Positions 1 through 10,081 of a stretch of 64,000 bases of DNA are shown piece after piece; positions within the stretch are counted from its first letter, which is position 1; the number at the start of each line of letters is the position of its first letter. The notes beneath the pieces were generated by a model. The model worked only from the letters and a program-made list of their open reading frames with translations. It was not told where the DNA came from and did not search any database. Position numbers and translations under genes: made by a program. The stretch comes from Ilyonectria destructans. Its lineage: Eukaryota; Ascomycota; Sordariomycetes; Hypocreales; Nectriaceae. The DNA is taken from the NCBI GenBank assembly GCA_020740775.1, contig JAHEWK010000004.1, forward strand, positions 124,001 to 188,000. The letters run 5' to 3'.

Positions 1-64
1 ACCGAGACGAGGTTAGCAGGGACAAAGACATCCAATTACGTGAATATCACCTAATGACGTCTAG

Positions 65-606
65 GGAGATTTCAACGCTATCGTCATGGCCCAGCCTTGG
101 TCCACAAGCTGGGGCACTTTGGCTATGTGATACCCGATTTTGACCGCGAGCTCGCGTGGTATACGGACAATTTCAACTTCGTTCCCTCCGATGTACTATA
201 CCACTGGGACTTCTCCAACCTAGATGTGTTGACGTTTATACATCTTGACCGTGGCGAGGAGTACTCTGATCATCATTGCTTCTTCATGCAGAGGGCAGAA
301 CCTCATGTCAAGAAGACATTTCTCCACCACACATCCTACGAGGTTGCCGACTTTGACACGCAGCTCATTGGACACGACTGGTTGGCCAAGAAGGGGTGGA
401 AAAGTATCTGGGGGGTCGGTAGGCATGTCTTGGGCAGCCAGATATTCGACTACTGGGCGGATCCAAGCGGGTTTAAGATAGAGCATTATGCGGATGGTGA
501 TCTTGTCAACAAGGACACGCCAATGTATAGGGACGTGGTTGGACCATTCTCAGTGTGGGGACCTGAAGTGCCAAAAGACTTCGGAGACAAAGGGGGAACT
601 ACGTAA
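65..606 (+). CDS. 3' exon of an extradiol (ring-cleavage) dioxygenase / glyoxalase-fold protein, partial
   Basis: This is the C-terminal exon of a vicinal-oxygen-chelate protein of the catechol 2,3-dioxygenase type, which would open aromatic diols using a bound metal. The frame has no usable ATG: it opens just after a stop at 55-57, and a CTAATGAC...CTAG acceptor ends at 64. The start therefore lies in exons left of the window. Visible metal-ligand candidates are the His in HKLGHFG near the exon start, the His in LHHTSYEV in the middle and the Glu in KIEHYADGD near the end, spaced as in the second VOC module. The stop is TAA at 604-606. Family assignment rests on these motifs; the substrate cannot be told. 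Confidence 0.75.
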
Positions 607-1369
607 TGGGCCATACAAAGGATAGACGTCTTGTAGTATGCACTCCGCTTGCACGACTTATTGAGCTTAGTTATGAACTAATATCTTTAGCCTCCACGGG
701 GTTTGCTAGCCTTAATATGGCCCTGGGGATGTGTGGATATCTGAACATACTCAAGGTGCAGACCGTTTGGCGAAAGGCTCCCGGAACCAGTGGTTTCAGA
801 TCCTACACTTAGTTTGAATCCTCTTTCTATCATATCATACCCATTCCACGTCTCTTCATCCATCAAATTGCACATTTAAGCTCGCGGAGTGGTCTTCTTG
901 CTGTGCTCATGATGACTCAAGGCTTCCGTGCGGCTGGTGTCTCGTCTTATGAATCTCGTTATCCGATACCCGACTTGAACCCGCCACTTTTCGGTCCCCT
1001 AGGTAGTGTTGTAGTGCTACCGGTATTAATGTCACTCCGTGAAATTGATGGCCTTTTGTATGTACCTATGTTGTGCACCTTCGATATTACTAGTGCCCCG
1101 TCGCATATCAGGAACTTGAGTTCGTAGTCAAAGACTACCCAGGGACAGGCCTTTGTGTGTAAAAGCTCCGAAGTAAGAAATAAACTATGTCACAAGTCTT
1201 TGTATATAAATCCTAATTTACGACGTCTCCATGAGTCGACGAAAGGAATCGCAGCCATCTTGGGTGCAATGGCGCCTCGAAACGCGATAGTATGGTTTGG
1301 ATGTCGGTGCGTGTCAGCGGGCCTGTGAGAGACTCCTTGAAACTTTTAAATGAAACTGTCCCAACTGCA
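607..1369. other. Intergenic between convergent genes, no gene seen
   Basis: The stretch lies between the ends of the dioxygenase exon and the minus-strand regulator and probably holds both 3' UTRs. Short open frames here have no recognisable motifs. If the last intron of the minus-strand gene used the acceptor ending at 1366 instead of the one at 1375, its coding sequence would run on to about 1210. Confidence 0.5.
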
Positions 1370-3382
1370 TTAGCCTGAAATAGTTCGGGTTTTGTATGAA
1401 TTCAGTATAAACTTACGAACGAGCAGCCTTGGAAGCGTCCAACTACTCGCAAACTTTTCGAGCAGCAGGAGAAGGACAGTCTCACAATGCTCCAAGTTGG
1501 ATTGTAAAGTAGAATCGGCAACTCCAGCGAACTTCCTCTGAAGATCCACAAAACCGAGGGCGGTAAAGACAATCAAGCACACTGCGGGATCTGCACTCAG
1601 ACAGAAGGTGCTATTCCATTGTTCCGACACAGAAGCAATGTCTTGGCATATCTCAAGGAGTTGCTGCCAGCTTAGCAGCCATTCATCTTCTTGGTCGAAA
1701 CCAGAACATTTGATGATCGAGACGAGAAGTCGTGCCACGTGCAAATGAAGAATAGTAACTAGCCTCGAGTGATGGACAGAGCTCGTTTCATTCAAGAAAA
1801 CGTTGCGTGTGGGGTTAAGATAACTGGTTGGGAGAGCAAGGCGGAGTGCCGAGAGGCGTCGCTCGACGTTCCGGGAGCACGCAACCGTCTCTGTGGATGG
1901 CTCCAACATGTGTAGTTGCAACGCTCTACCGGCTTGGCGCGTCGCAGTTACAGTAATTGTGTGAAGGTTGGACAGCGACGTCTGACGCGGAACTGAGGTA
2001 ACTGCATCGACGAGTTTCCAAAGGTCATCCGGCCGAGACGGCAAGTATATTTTCGGTTTTGGGTCGAGTTCCTGGGTTGCCGATAGATCGTCTGATTGTT
2101 GATCCCATGGAAGAGCGGTCTTCACAAGCGTTTCGTCAATTAGGTATGGCACTCCATAGGACAGATTGACGTATGAGTCTAGTCGGTAGATGAACCACCA
2201 CACCAAGCGCCAGTCATCCAAATCATCCTGGCCCACCACAGCCCCGCCAAGGGTATGGGCGTGAAGATTCTCTAAGCGATCGAGTCCTATCCAGTAGGCT
2301 GTGCGAGTGAGTTTCGAAATTCGTATCCATGCCTGCTGTCCTGGGAACTGATTAAACTCATAGAATGCTAGTAGGCACGCCTTGCGAAAATGATCGAGTG
2401 ATGGACAATCGCCGTATATATCCTCCTCAACAGACCCCGAACCCAGTATCAGGTCGATGCTGGTGTCTAGAACGAATCGATCAGATGTAAAAGTGAATCT
2501 AGTCAACTTGGCCGTAATGAGGAGGAGGGTTGAGATGAGATCGCGGCTGTATACAGAACCCCTGACGCTGGAGAGAAACCGTGCTCTGGAGAAGATGGGA
2601 ACAGCGTCATGAAGCACTTCAAGGAACTGTCCGATACTAACAAAGCAAAAACGAACAACGTTAACAAGACGACAGACCAGCCGTGGTTGAAGACACATAC
2701 AGATGTTCTTCTTCTTCTGGAAGGATATCGACGTAGGTAGAACAACCCGTTCCGCTCCTCGCATCAGGAGGTGGCTCATAATGAGGAAGACCAATTGGTT
2801 CATGAGATGAAACTGTTGCATCCGTAGAAGACACCTCAACGTTTGGGGACTGGTGGTCCCGGGGTGAACAACCCGAGGCTGTTCTCACGAATAGCAAGCA
2901 TTAGTACGATCCACCGAACTTCGTGAGGGGAGGGTGCTACGCGCGTTTTGGGGCCAAATGAAAAGAAGGGATGGGGAGAGAAAAGGGACGAAAGGGAACA
3001 GAACAAAACCTACCACGGGATTGCCGGGGCCTGTGGTGGGAGCCTTGACGTGGGCCTGGTCTGCGTCGGACTGATGAATATGTGCAAGTGTGTCCGCGCT
3101 CGAGACAACGAGAGCATGACGGTCGCCGCAAATCACCTATAAGCAAGCATTTAACTTGATATCCTGAACAACGCGGACATCTCCTACACGTAAACCAATC
3201 ACACACACATTTCACCTTCTTTCTATGGAGTAAGTTAGACAAAATGATGAGGAGTCCAATGAGGCGGCTGCGACTTACAGAATACAGTTATCGCAGACCC
3301 TGGAGCTTGAGGTCGGACTGTCGATATGGCTTCCATGAGATGGCGCGATAACCTCGGGTAGTGGGGCATTGAAGTGTGCCAT
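1370..3382 (-). CDS. Zn(II)2Cys6 transcription factor with fungal-specific TF domain, six exons
   Basis: Nuclear DNA-binding regulator of about 547 aa. Exons read on the minus strand: 3382-3279, 3222-3209, 3136-3014, 2878-2701, 2636-1417 and 1374-1370. The zinc cluster is assembled from three exons: VCDNCI, then a 14-nt microexon coding KKVK, then CDLRRPSCSRCLERGHTC. Joined, this gives CX2CX6CX6CX2CX6C, the canonical binuclear cluster. The long fifth exon carries the fungal-specific TF (middle homology) region, including the segments WIRISKLTRTAYWIGLDR and WRLVWWFIYRLDSYVNLSYG. Introns have GTAAGT, GTGTGT, GTAGGT and GTATGT donors, and several have CTAAC/CTAAT branch sites. The last intron is 42 nt and in frame, so splicing does not change the stop. 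An alternative last acceptor would add about 50 residues. The target is unknown. Confidence 0.85.
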
Positions 3383-4201
3383 GGTCAAGGATCAGGGGCG
3401 TTGTGGATGCTGATGGCTCCTGCATGCTCGTCCTGAACATCTGTCGGTGTCTGCTATTGGACGTAGGAAGGATGGCAATGCCAATTTGGAGGGGAGATGC
3501 GGCCTTCGTGAAAATGTTGCGATTGATGTTCCGAGGTAGGTGGAAAGGATTACTGTGGAGCTCGGATTCAGGATTTCCGCCGAGAAACGAGCTGCTTGCG
3601 TAAGCTTCCGGGATTTGGAATACTCCGATAATATTATTCCGGGGCCCCACTTGCAAGCTCTCCCGGAAATCCTTCCGAAAACTGGCCTGGCCCTCCGAAA
3701 CGGACCAGAAGATTCAACTCGAGGCCTTGGCCTACTGCCAGCGACTGGCTCAGTGCGATCCCGAGTCGAGTGTTCAGCGAACAGCAATTGAACCGAACTA
3801 GTGAAGAAGCTAGCTCTGGGAATAGAGACAGGGCGTGGCAAAGAGAGAATTGAGGTCCGTCCGTACTGCGTGTGACGTAGTCTCCAGTGGTTGCTTTTGG
3901 CGCTGGTTCTTGTGCGGAGGGTTGTATCGATGCATATGCCCCGTGTTGGATTGTGACCCTCTATTACAAAACCTCTGATAAGGGGGCTGGATCAGGCTGG
4001 GCCTTGGATGGCCCCTCAAGTCAACGCCTGTTCTAAGCAACAGTGAGTTAAAGCGCGCTGTTGACCTAGCCCTCGTATTCCAGCCCGGTAATGGCCCATA
4101 ATATTTCATAGGTACCCATGTATACATGCCTGACTGTTCGGGACTAATCCGAGGCTCCTGTATCCGTAGATCCGCCAAGCATTTATCCTGCTTTGGACAC
4201 T
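3383..4201. other. 5' region of the zinc-cluster gene, no gene seen
   Basis: Divergent intergenic space between the regulator and the EH-domain relic. Open frames on both strands overlap one another and show no known motif. A GGAATACTCCG word at 3619-3629 resembles, but does not match, the ATACTCGTA motif described further on. Confidence 0.4.
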
Positions 4202-4609
4202 ATGGACTCTGAGGAGAAACAACTGTTTGCGCAACTATTTCAACAAGTCGACGTTGAAAATCTAGGAGTCATCACTGGCGAGGCTGCAGTCAAGTTTTTT
4301 GATAATTCAAAATTAGATGCTCTCACCCATGGCCAGATATTTGAATCCTTTCCCATGGTGTTTAATCTAGCTAAACATGTGCGTATAGATATGGCACATT
4401 GGTAATTTGGTAATGTCGAGAACAAAGGATTTCTTACCTCAGACTGTTTTATGATCGTACTCCGGCTCATAGGTCATGCTCAAGCTGGCCGTGAGCCCAT
4501 AGTCGACTTGGCTTTCCAACCAGGGCCACGCGCACGATTTATTAGCTCCAACTCCTCACCACTCGGTCTGCTTCAGGCCCACCAAACCAGCAGCTCCGGG
4601 GGGGGTTAA
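4202..4609 (+). pseudogene. EH-domain (endocytosis) gene fragment, disrupted
   Basis: The first part (4202-4336) reads as the start of an EH/EF-hand domain of Ede1/Pan1-type endocytic adaptors: MDSEEKQLFAQLFQQ, then GVITGEAAVKFF, then LTHGQ. The expected continuation IWHI...VENKGFLTSDCFMIVLR lies at 4389 and after, and runs in one frame to TAA at 4607-4609. Two lesions separate the parts. First, a probable 52-nt intron 4337-4388 has an ATATTTG donor instead of GTATTTG, a G-to-A change. Second, an 8-bp tandem duplication (TTGGTAAT twice, 4399-4414) shifts the frame inside the EH domain. Only one EH domain is present and the rest of such an adaptor is absent. Calling it a pseudogene is inference from these breaks. 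Confidence 0.7.
4399..4414 (+). repeat. 8-bp perfect tandem duplication, transposon-footprint-like
   Basis: TTGGTAAT occurs twice back to back inside the EH-domain reading frame. Removing one copy restores the EH frame across the site. An 8-bp target duplication is the hallmark of hAT-family insertion, and a decayed hAT transposase lies in this same window at 17.6-18.8 kb. Confidence 0.6.
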
Positions 4610-5280
4610 ACGAAGACTCAATACGGGATATAAATCTTGGGGTTCGACCGTGGGCCAGTCTTAACGTGACTGCATTAGTTGTTAGATATATACCCTAATA
4701 AAAGATGTGATGAGAATAACCGAGGATCCTCTTTTTAGTCAATTCGGATAATCCGACATTAGTCCATGATCATCAAGGCTCTCGTTGTTATCGTGTGGAA
4801 AGGAGGTCGTGAAGAGACCTAATAACGGATGGAACCTTGCGCGTCCGCCCTGATTCAGGGCTCAACAGATTGACACAGAGGGATGGCCCATTCTTCCACT
4901 GGCGACAAGGTATGTCTGGGGTATATTTTTTTCTGTTGGCGGCGGGGGCGAAGCACGCTGCCCCACTATATCGCCCCATATCACTATCTGCTCTTAGCTA
5001 TCGAGGAAATGGTACATACTCGTATTCCCCGTAACACGCGTATTGCACTAAATGAGACGCCGCGTCAACGAATGAACATAGTACTGAAAGGGGAAAAAAG
5101 AATTGGAATATAAGTCATCATTAAATCCAACAGCTCGCTTTATTTGTCCTTCAAATCCATCCCCCTCACTCTCAACCTCGCTTTCTTCACATCAAATAAC
5201 TACCCTTGTTGTCCGTCCCGCTTCAAAGATATTCACCCTTCTGCGTCTTCACACGTGCGAGTCACTTCGCAGCCGCCACC
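4610..5280. other. Intergenic, promoter side of the first RTA1-like gene
   Basis: No gene seen. The 100 bp before 5281 are rich in C and T (CCCCCTCACTCTCAACCTCG at 5160-5179), as in many fungal 5' leaders. The ATACTCGTA word lies at 5016-5024. Confidence 0.4.
5016..5024 (+). promoter_or_regulatory. ATACTCGTA motif, copy 1 of 7
   Basis: It lies 257 bp before the ATG of the RTA1-like gene. The same 9-mer recurs only in non-coding DNA of the 5-13.4 kb block, which suggests a regulator binding site. Its core TCGTAT resembles the yeast Upc2 sterol response element TCGTATA. Confidence 0.4.
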
Positions 5281-6175
5281 ATGGCAACAAACGACCTCAT
5301 GACGCCCGTTCCCGGCGTCGACCCAACCAAAGGCGGCTATTATATCTGGCGCTATCTGCCAAACAAAGGCGCATCCGTCGTCTTCCTTCTCCTCTTCCTC
5401 ACCGCATTCATCTTCATGTGCTGGAAGATCTGGAAGACCCGGGTCCGTTTCTGCATTGTCTTTGCAATTGGATGTTTATGTGAGGAAACATTGATCTCAT
5501 CCACTATGCCGGTACTGACAAACGTCATAAGTCGAGTTCATTGGCTTCGCAGCCCGTACAGCCGCACACAACAAGACCGGTCGAATCATGCCATACGCCA
5601 TTCAAAGCATGTATATTCTCGTCGCCCCGGCCCTTTTCGCTGCATCTATCTACATGACGCTCAGCAGAATCGTCCTGGCTGTTCAAGGTAGCAAATATTC
5701 CCTAATTAAGCCAAGTAGGGTAACAGCAATATTCGTTGGCGGAGACATCGCCACGTTTATGATCCAGGGAGGCGGCGCAGGGTTAATGGTGGTCCAAAAA
5801 GCTGGTTTTGCCACTTGGGGTGAGAGGGCTATTCTAATCGGCCTCGTCGTTCAGGTCCTCTTATTTGGCTTCTTCACTTGTGTTGCTCTCATCTTCCATC
5901 GAAGGATGAGGCAGGCACCGACGACACAATCCTTGAGTTCTACCATTCCTTGGGAGCAAACCCTGATCATGCTCTATGCCGTGAGCGCTCTGATTATGAT
6001 TCGGTCTATTTTCAGGGTAATTGAGTATGCTCAGGGGCAGACGGGCTATTGTCTCTCTCATGAGTGGACTTTGTATATATTTGATGCTCTTCCTATGTTT
6101 ATCGTCACAATCTTGTACGGATGGAGGTTCCCGAGTGAACTCAAGCGGAAGGAAATGGAGTCTTATGGGATTTGA
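5281..6175 (+). CDS. RTA1-like multi-pass membrane protein
   Basis: Member of the fungal RTA1/RTM1/RSB1 family of seven-helix plasma-membrane proteins linked to lipid translocation and toxin or sterol-analogue resistance. Two exons, 5281-5479 and 5532-6175, give 280 aa; the splice joins GCL to FEFIGFAARTAAH. Exon 1 has the family start, with a GGYYIWRYLP segment, a first helix (VVFLLLFLTAFIFMCW) and then WKIWKTR. The FIGFAAR motif, a PALFAASIYMTLSRI helix, a long LIGLVVQVLLFGFF helix and the RSIFRVIEYAQG segment follow in order. The acceptor is CATAAG. The start is the first ATG after a CT-rich leader (GCCACCATGG context). A paralogue, broken, sits at 10082. Confidence 0.9.
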
Positions 6176-6332
6176 GCCCTCCTCAATTCAGTCCTAGTTT
6201 ATTCATTTCGCGCTTAAAATACAATTCCTGAGTGGCTGTGGCTTTTCCTAGTATCTTCTTGGTACTTTGTTATAGATACAAGGCAACTAACCATACATCG
6301 CTCGGCGTATGATGCTCTTGTCTCGCGTGTCC
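6176..6332. other. Short 3'-3' intergenic gap
   Basis: The RTA1-like gene and the minus-strand regulator converge here with 157 bp between stop codons. The gap probably holds both 3' UTRs; nothing else is seen. Confidence 0.4.
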
Positions 6333-7598
6333 TTACCGGCTTTCGTCCAAAGTAGGGCAATTGGCTAAGTTTTGATCAGAAAGTTCGTCTTGCAGAACTG
6401 AATTCGGCCAGCACAGCCAACGTGCCCAATAGGCCCCAAGATGACTAGTGATTGCTTGGATCAAATACTGCCCTCCATCCCCGAAAATCCATATGTTTCG
6501 ATTCCAATGCAATATGACTCCATAGAATGCTAGGATTATGAGTGCTTCTGGTCGGCGTTGCTTGAGATGTTCAATGTAATCGTCATTCACAATAATGCAA
6601 AACGTAATAGCAGCATCACAGGGGCGTCCTTGCAGCATTAACCGGCCATGAAGGGCAAATATCTGTTGCAGTTTCTTTATAGCTTGCTGGTATGTTTCAG
6701 CGGATGTTGAACCCAAATTTGATTCATCAACCATCCTGTAGAGGATCTCTGTCTCTTCCTTGGCATAGTCATCGGCGCAAAATGCGTCTTCTATTTGCTG
6801 GATAGAAGCTCCTAGTCGCGACCCTTTGATCATGCTCCATGACTGACTCGTCACAGCGCTGACACCACGGTGTATGGATAGGTATCGAATAAACCGGTCG
6901 AGAAAGGCACCAAGGTTCTCCCGTGTACCTTGGAGGGTATCACAAAGGACATGGACTCCAAGAAAAGATGAAAAGAGAAACATGGGTACGCATGTGGCTT
7001 CCGAAACCTCTTCTCTTGCTTCGTTAAACAGGGCCAATGCCCGTGTCTGGAGGGTCGTGGCGTGTTGGAGGTATCTTGCTTGGGCTGAGTCGCCTTTGCT
7101 CAAGTGGAGAGCTGAGATGGCGAGGAGCTGATTCATCAGGTACGGAGATTTTAAAGCGGAATCAATAACCTCGGTAGCCATACTCTCGGCTGCAGTGTCG
7201 ATGATCATGATGGCACGAACGTGTGTCTGGATGTGGTGAAACAGAGCCATGTGTTCGAGATCAAACAGGTCGCTCTTGTTCAATACAGTGGCACGGCGCC
7301 CTAGATCCCCCTCATCAGAAGTCTTGCTGCCAGGAGTATTCAATATCGACGTGGAACCAGGCGAAGTGTGAGCCGAGAGGGTGCTAGGACTTGATGCATC
7401 CAGGCATGATGACGAGCCAGCGTCGGTGTAGACGCACTGACGATGGGAAACTCTGCAATGGAGACAGGTCGGTCTAGTTTCGTCACACTTCATGTGCCTC
7501 CTCTTGCAGACATCGCAGCCATTGCGAGACTTCCGGTGCGATTGGCGTGGTTTGACAGGCCCGGCCCTGTCAGCACATGCTCTCGTGTAACGGGCCAT
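6333..7598 (-). CDS. Zn(II)2Cys6 transcription factor, Upc2-like layout (paralogue A)
   Basis: Single-exon regulator of 421 aa. The start chosen is MARYTR at 7598, because the in-frame extension upstream is low-complexity and lies in the shared promoter. The N-terminus has a basic HRKSRNG stretch followed by the zinc cluster CDVCKRRHMKCDETRPTC, then CRVSHRQC (CX2CX6CX6CX2CX6C), at about residues 27-58. A Ser/Thr-rich linker and a helical fungal-TF region follow, with the conserved end RRPEALIILAFYGVILHW and later WPNSVL. The layout recalls sterol-uptake regulators of the Upc2/Ecm22 kind; that function is inference. It is transcribed divergently from its paralogue at 8092 and converges on an RTA1-like gene. 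Confidence 0.88.
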   Translation of the reverse strand: MARYTRACADRAGPVKPRQSHRKSRNGCDVCKRRHMKCDETRPTCLHCRVSHRQCVYTDAGSSSCLDASSPSTLSAHTSPGSTSILNTPGSKTSDEGDLGRRATVLNKSDLFDLEHMALFHHIQTHVRAIMIIDTAAESMATEVIDSALKSPYLMNQLLAISALHLSKGDSAQARYLQHATTLQTRALALFNEAREEVSEATCVPMFLFSSFLGVHVLCDTLQGTRENLGAFLDRFIRYLSIHRGVSAVTSQSWSMIKGSRLGASIQQIEDAFCADDYAKEETEILYRMVDESNLGSTSAETYQQAIKKLQQIFALHGRLMLQGRPCDAAITFCIIVNDDYIEHLKQRRPEALIILAFYGVILHWNRNIWIFGDGGQYLIQAITSHLGAYWARWLCWPNSVLQDELSDQNLANCPTLDESR

Positions 7599-7723
7599 GG
7601 GGAGCCAATATTCGTCAAGAAGCAGGATGGATGTGTAAAACGTAGGACGTGACCAAAGAGGCGTGCAATGTAAGAACAATGGGCATGGAGAAGGGAAAAG
7701 ATTACGGGGAAACAGATGCGGAA

Positions 7724-7732
7724 ATACTCGTA
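7724..7732 (+). promoter_or_regulatory. ATACTCGTA motif, copy 2 of 7
   Basis: It lies 126 bp before the minus-strand ATG and 360 bp before the plus-strand ATG of the divergent pair. This copy carries the complete 7-mer TCGTATA, the yeast sterol response element core. Confidence 0.45.
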
Positions 7733-7874
7733 TAACTTTCGTGAGTCTCAGGCTCACGTGCAATAGCGGAGCAAACTCAAGCTGTCACCAGTAAGATCCA
7801 TCCCTTTGAAGAAGCTTGAACGGGGTAGGATCCACTTGGATTGGGCTTCGGACTCGCGTTCGACTTGCTTCGCG

Positions 7875-7883
7875 ATACTCGTA
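7875..7883 (+). promoter_or_regulatory. ATACTCGTA motif, copy 3 of 7
   Basis: Located in the same divergent promoter, 209 bp before the plus-strand ATG at 8092. Confidence 0.4.
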
Positions 7884-8091
7884 TTAACCTAGGGGTAGAG
7901 CCGTGTGGCTTCCATACCGGCAACTTATGGAATACTCGGATGAAAAAACTTACGAGTCTGTGGCAAAAACTTGAACACGAATAGAAAAGAAATATAACCT
8001 AGAAGAGGACATTTCTTTCCATCAATTACTGCCGTTCCTCGATTGGCTTTTTTCTTGTATTTTCACCCGACATCTATCAAGCCCTCAATTA

Positions 8092-9339
8092 ATGGCGCCT
8101 GGAAGGACAAAACAAGCATCCAGGAGTTTACCGGCGCAGCCTCGTAAGTCGCATCGGAAATCTCGTTATGGATGTGTCATCTGCAAAAGCCGGCACATTA
8201 AATGCGACGAAACACGACCGACTTGTACGAACTGCTCAGTCGTCGGTCGCCACTGCTTGTATGGGATGGATCTTCTGTCAAGATCAACTCCAACGGATCC
8301 AGGCCAACCCCAAGCATATAGCCCGTCTAGCTGCAGTTCTGCATCGCAACCCGTCTCAGACGATTCTCCTCCTTCTCATGGCAAACAGGTCGGGGGGAAG
8401 AATAGCAGAAGCCAGATTTATGCCCATCAGCAGTCGAGCATTTTCACCCTCGATCATCTGTCTCTTTTTCATCACGCTCAAACACACGGGGCCATATTCA
8501 TGATCTCCAATGCTCCTGAAAATCCGGGAACTGAGGAACTCATTGAGGCTACCTTGAAGTCCTCATATTTAATGCACGAATTTCTTGCTATCGCAGCCCT
8601 GCACCTCGGCATGAAAGACCCCGGGCGATCCGACTACCATAAACAAGCGACGACCTTGAGGACACAGGCACTATTGTTATTCCCTCCGGCTAAAGAAGGG
8701 ATCTGGAATGCTCCCTTCATTCCTGTATTGCTATTCTCGTCACTTCTCGGGCTTCACTTTCTCCACGATATTTTTCGGAACTATGACACTTTAGGTGGCT
8801 TTCTTGATCAGTTCATTGAAAGTGTTCACTCTTATCGCAGCGTTGTCGGCATGATAAACCAATCGTCGGGAGATAATGAAGAATTTAAGCACGATATTGT
8901 TATCATAGGGACTGGGAACTCATTAAGTTTCAATAGTAAATATGAGGCCGAAACAGAAGCTCTATACAGAATGCTCAACGAATCACACCTGCCTCCAGCG
9001 GCCCGCCGAGCCTACCGCGAGATAGTCACGAAGCTGAGAGCTACATTCACCCTATACCGAAAGTTGAAAGCGAATGGTACCCGACCATACGATGCGCTGC
9101 TTGCGTTCTACACCACTATTGATGACAACTACATTGAGCACCTGGGGCAGCGGCGACCAGAGGCGCTTGTAATTTTTGCTTTCCATGCAGTGATGCTGCA
9201 TTGGAACCAAGAGTTCTGGGTATTTAATAATTTCGGGCGGTATTTAATCGAAGCAATTACGACTTATCTAGGAGATGCTTGGGAAAATTGTTTGGAATGG
9301 CCAAATTCAGTTCTAGAGATGTCAGACTCAGAGGTCTAG
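8092..9339 (+). CDS. Zn(II)2Cys6 transcription factor, Upc2-like layout (paralogue B)
   Basis: Single-exon regulator of 415 aa, close in length and sequence to the divergent neighbour. The basic stretch HRKSRYG precedes the zinc cluster CVICKSRHIKCDETRPTC, then CSVVGRHC, near residues 28-55. The C-terminal region shares QRRPEALVIFAFHAVMLHW and EWPNSVL with paralogue A, in the same order and spacing. The two proteins have diverged widely in the linker, so the duplication is not recent. It is followed, in the same direction, by the second RTA1-like gene. The target is unknown; a role in controlling the flanking RTA1-like genes is inferred from linkage and shared motifs. Confidence 0.88.
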   Translation: MAPGRTKQASRSLPAQPRKSHRKSRYGCVICKSRHIKCDETRPTCTNCSVVGRHCLYGMDLLSRSTPTDPGQPQAYSPSSCSSASQPVSDDSPPSHGKQVGGKNSRSQIYAHQQSSIFTLDHLSLFHHAQTHGAIFMISNAPENPGTEELIEATLKSSYLMHEFLAIAALHLGMKDPGRSDYHKQATTLRTQALLLFPPAKEGIWNAPFIPVLLFSSLLGLHFLHDIFRNYDTLGGFLDQFIESVHSYRSVVGMINQSSGDNEEFKHDIVIIGTGNSLSFNSKYEAETEALYRMLNESHLPPAARRAYREIVTKLRATFTLYRKLKANGTRPYDALLAFYTTIDDNYIEHLGQRRPEALVIFAFHAVMLHWNQEFWVFNNFGRYLIEAITTYLGDAWENCLEWPNSVLEMSDSEV

Positions 9340-10081
9340 AACAAAGGGCCTGCCAGTAGGATGAAGAGATATGCACTTATATTCTTTTCCATCTTTCAAA
9401 TTTTCCATTCCTTCTAGGATCTTGTATTTCAAGATGTCTAGTAATCTGACCTGCCTTTCAATCAATCGACTATCATCAATCCGAGGAATCTGATCGGCCA
9501 TATTTCAACAGCAGCTGGGGCTTTGACAGCTTCAATTCAAGTATGTAATTAATTTTCTTTTGGGTCCATGAATATTTTCATGACACAATCTTTCACTGTC
9601 TGGGGGAGAGCGATTTCAATCCCTTGTTCTTCGCCTTTCTGTTGTGCGAAGAGGATTCAAATTAGAATTGGCGCTTGTCATAGTCTCCCTGACAGGCTGC
9701 TAAGAAATAAGCTCAAAACTCGCAGCTGCATTAATCTCGGTTTGGCAGGGAAGGTTCATGCTGGTACCTGAAACAATGTACCTGACTCTTCTCGTATCAC
9801 CGCATTGCGTATAGAGGCCTTTTTTGTTGGGCCATTGCGCCAGAAGACACTCGGATACACTATGAAGTCGCATATGACCAATAACTTGTGGACGAGCCGC
9901 GAATCAAAACCATCTCATCAATTCCATTCCTAGTCCTCAGGACACTCCCCGACCGCTATTATATCTTTTCGGCGCCGTCATAAGTAACCCTCGCCGTACG
10001 CCTCAACACAAGAATTCTCTTCGTTTTGGCCCTTCACCTTAAACCAGAGCATTTGCTAGCTCACATCCTCCTGTCCCCAAG
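9340..10081. other. Intergenic between regulator B and the second RTA1-like gene
   Basis: No gene seen. A partial motif CTCGTATC lies at about 9792. A TATATC stretch near 9960 is about 120 bp before the ATG at 10082 and could serve as a core promoter. Confidence 0.35.

Larger units (their letters stand above)
7599..8091. promoter_or_regulatory. Shared promoter of two divergent paralogous regulators
   Basis: This 493-bp spacer separates the two start codons. It holds ATACTCGTA at 7724-7732 (followed by TA, so containing exactly TCGTATA at 7728-7734), a second copy at 7875-7883 and a near-match ATACTCGGA at about 7932. Upc2-type proteins in yeast bind TCGTATA, so self-regulation or cross-regulation is plausible but unproven. 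Confidence 0.5.

Noticed and set aside
220..486. Minus-strand frame of 88 codons over the dioxygenase exon
   Set aside because: It is the antisense of a recognisable coding exon and has no motif.
4641..4660. GGGTTCGACC resembling a tRNA T-loop
   Set aside because: No acceptor stem, anticodon arm or D-arm can be built around it.
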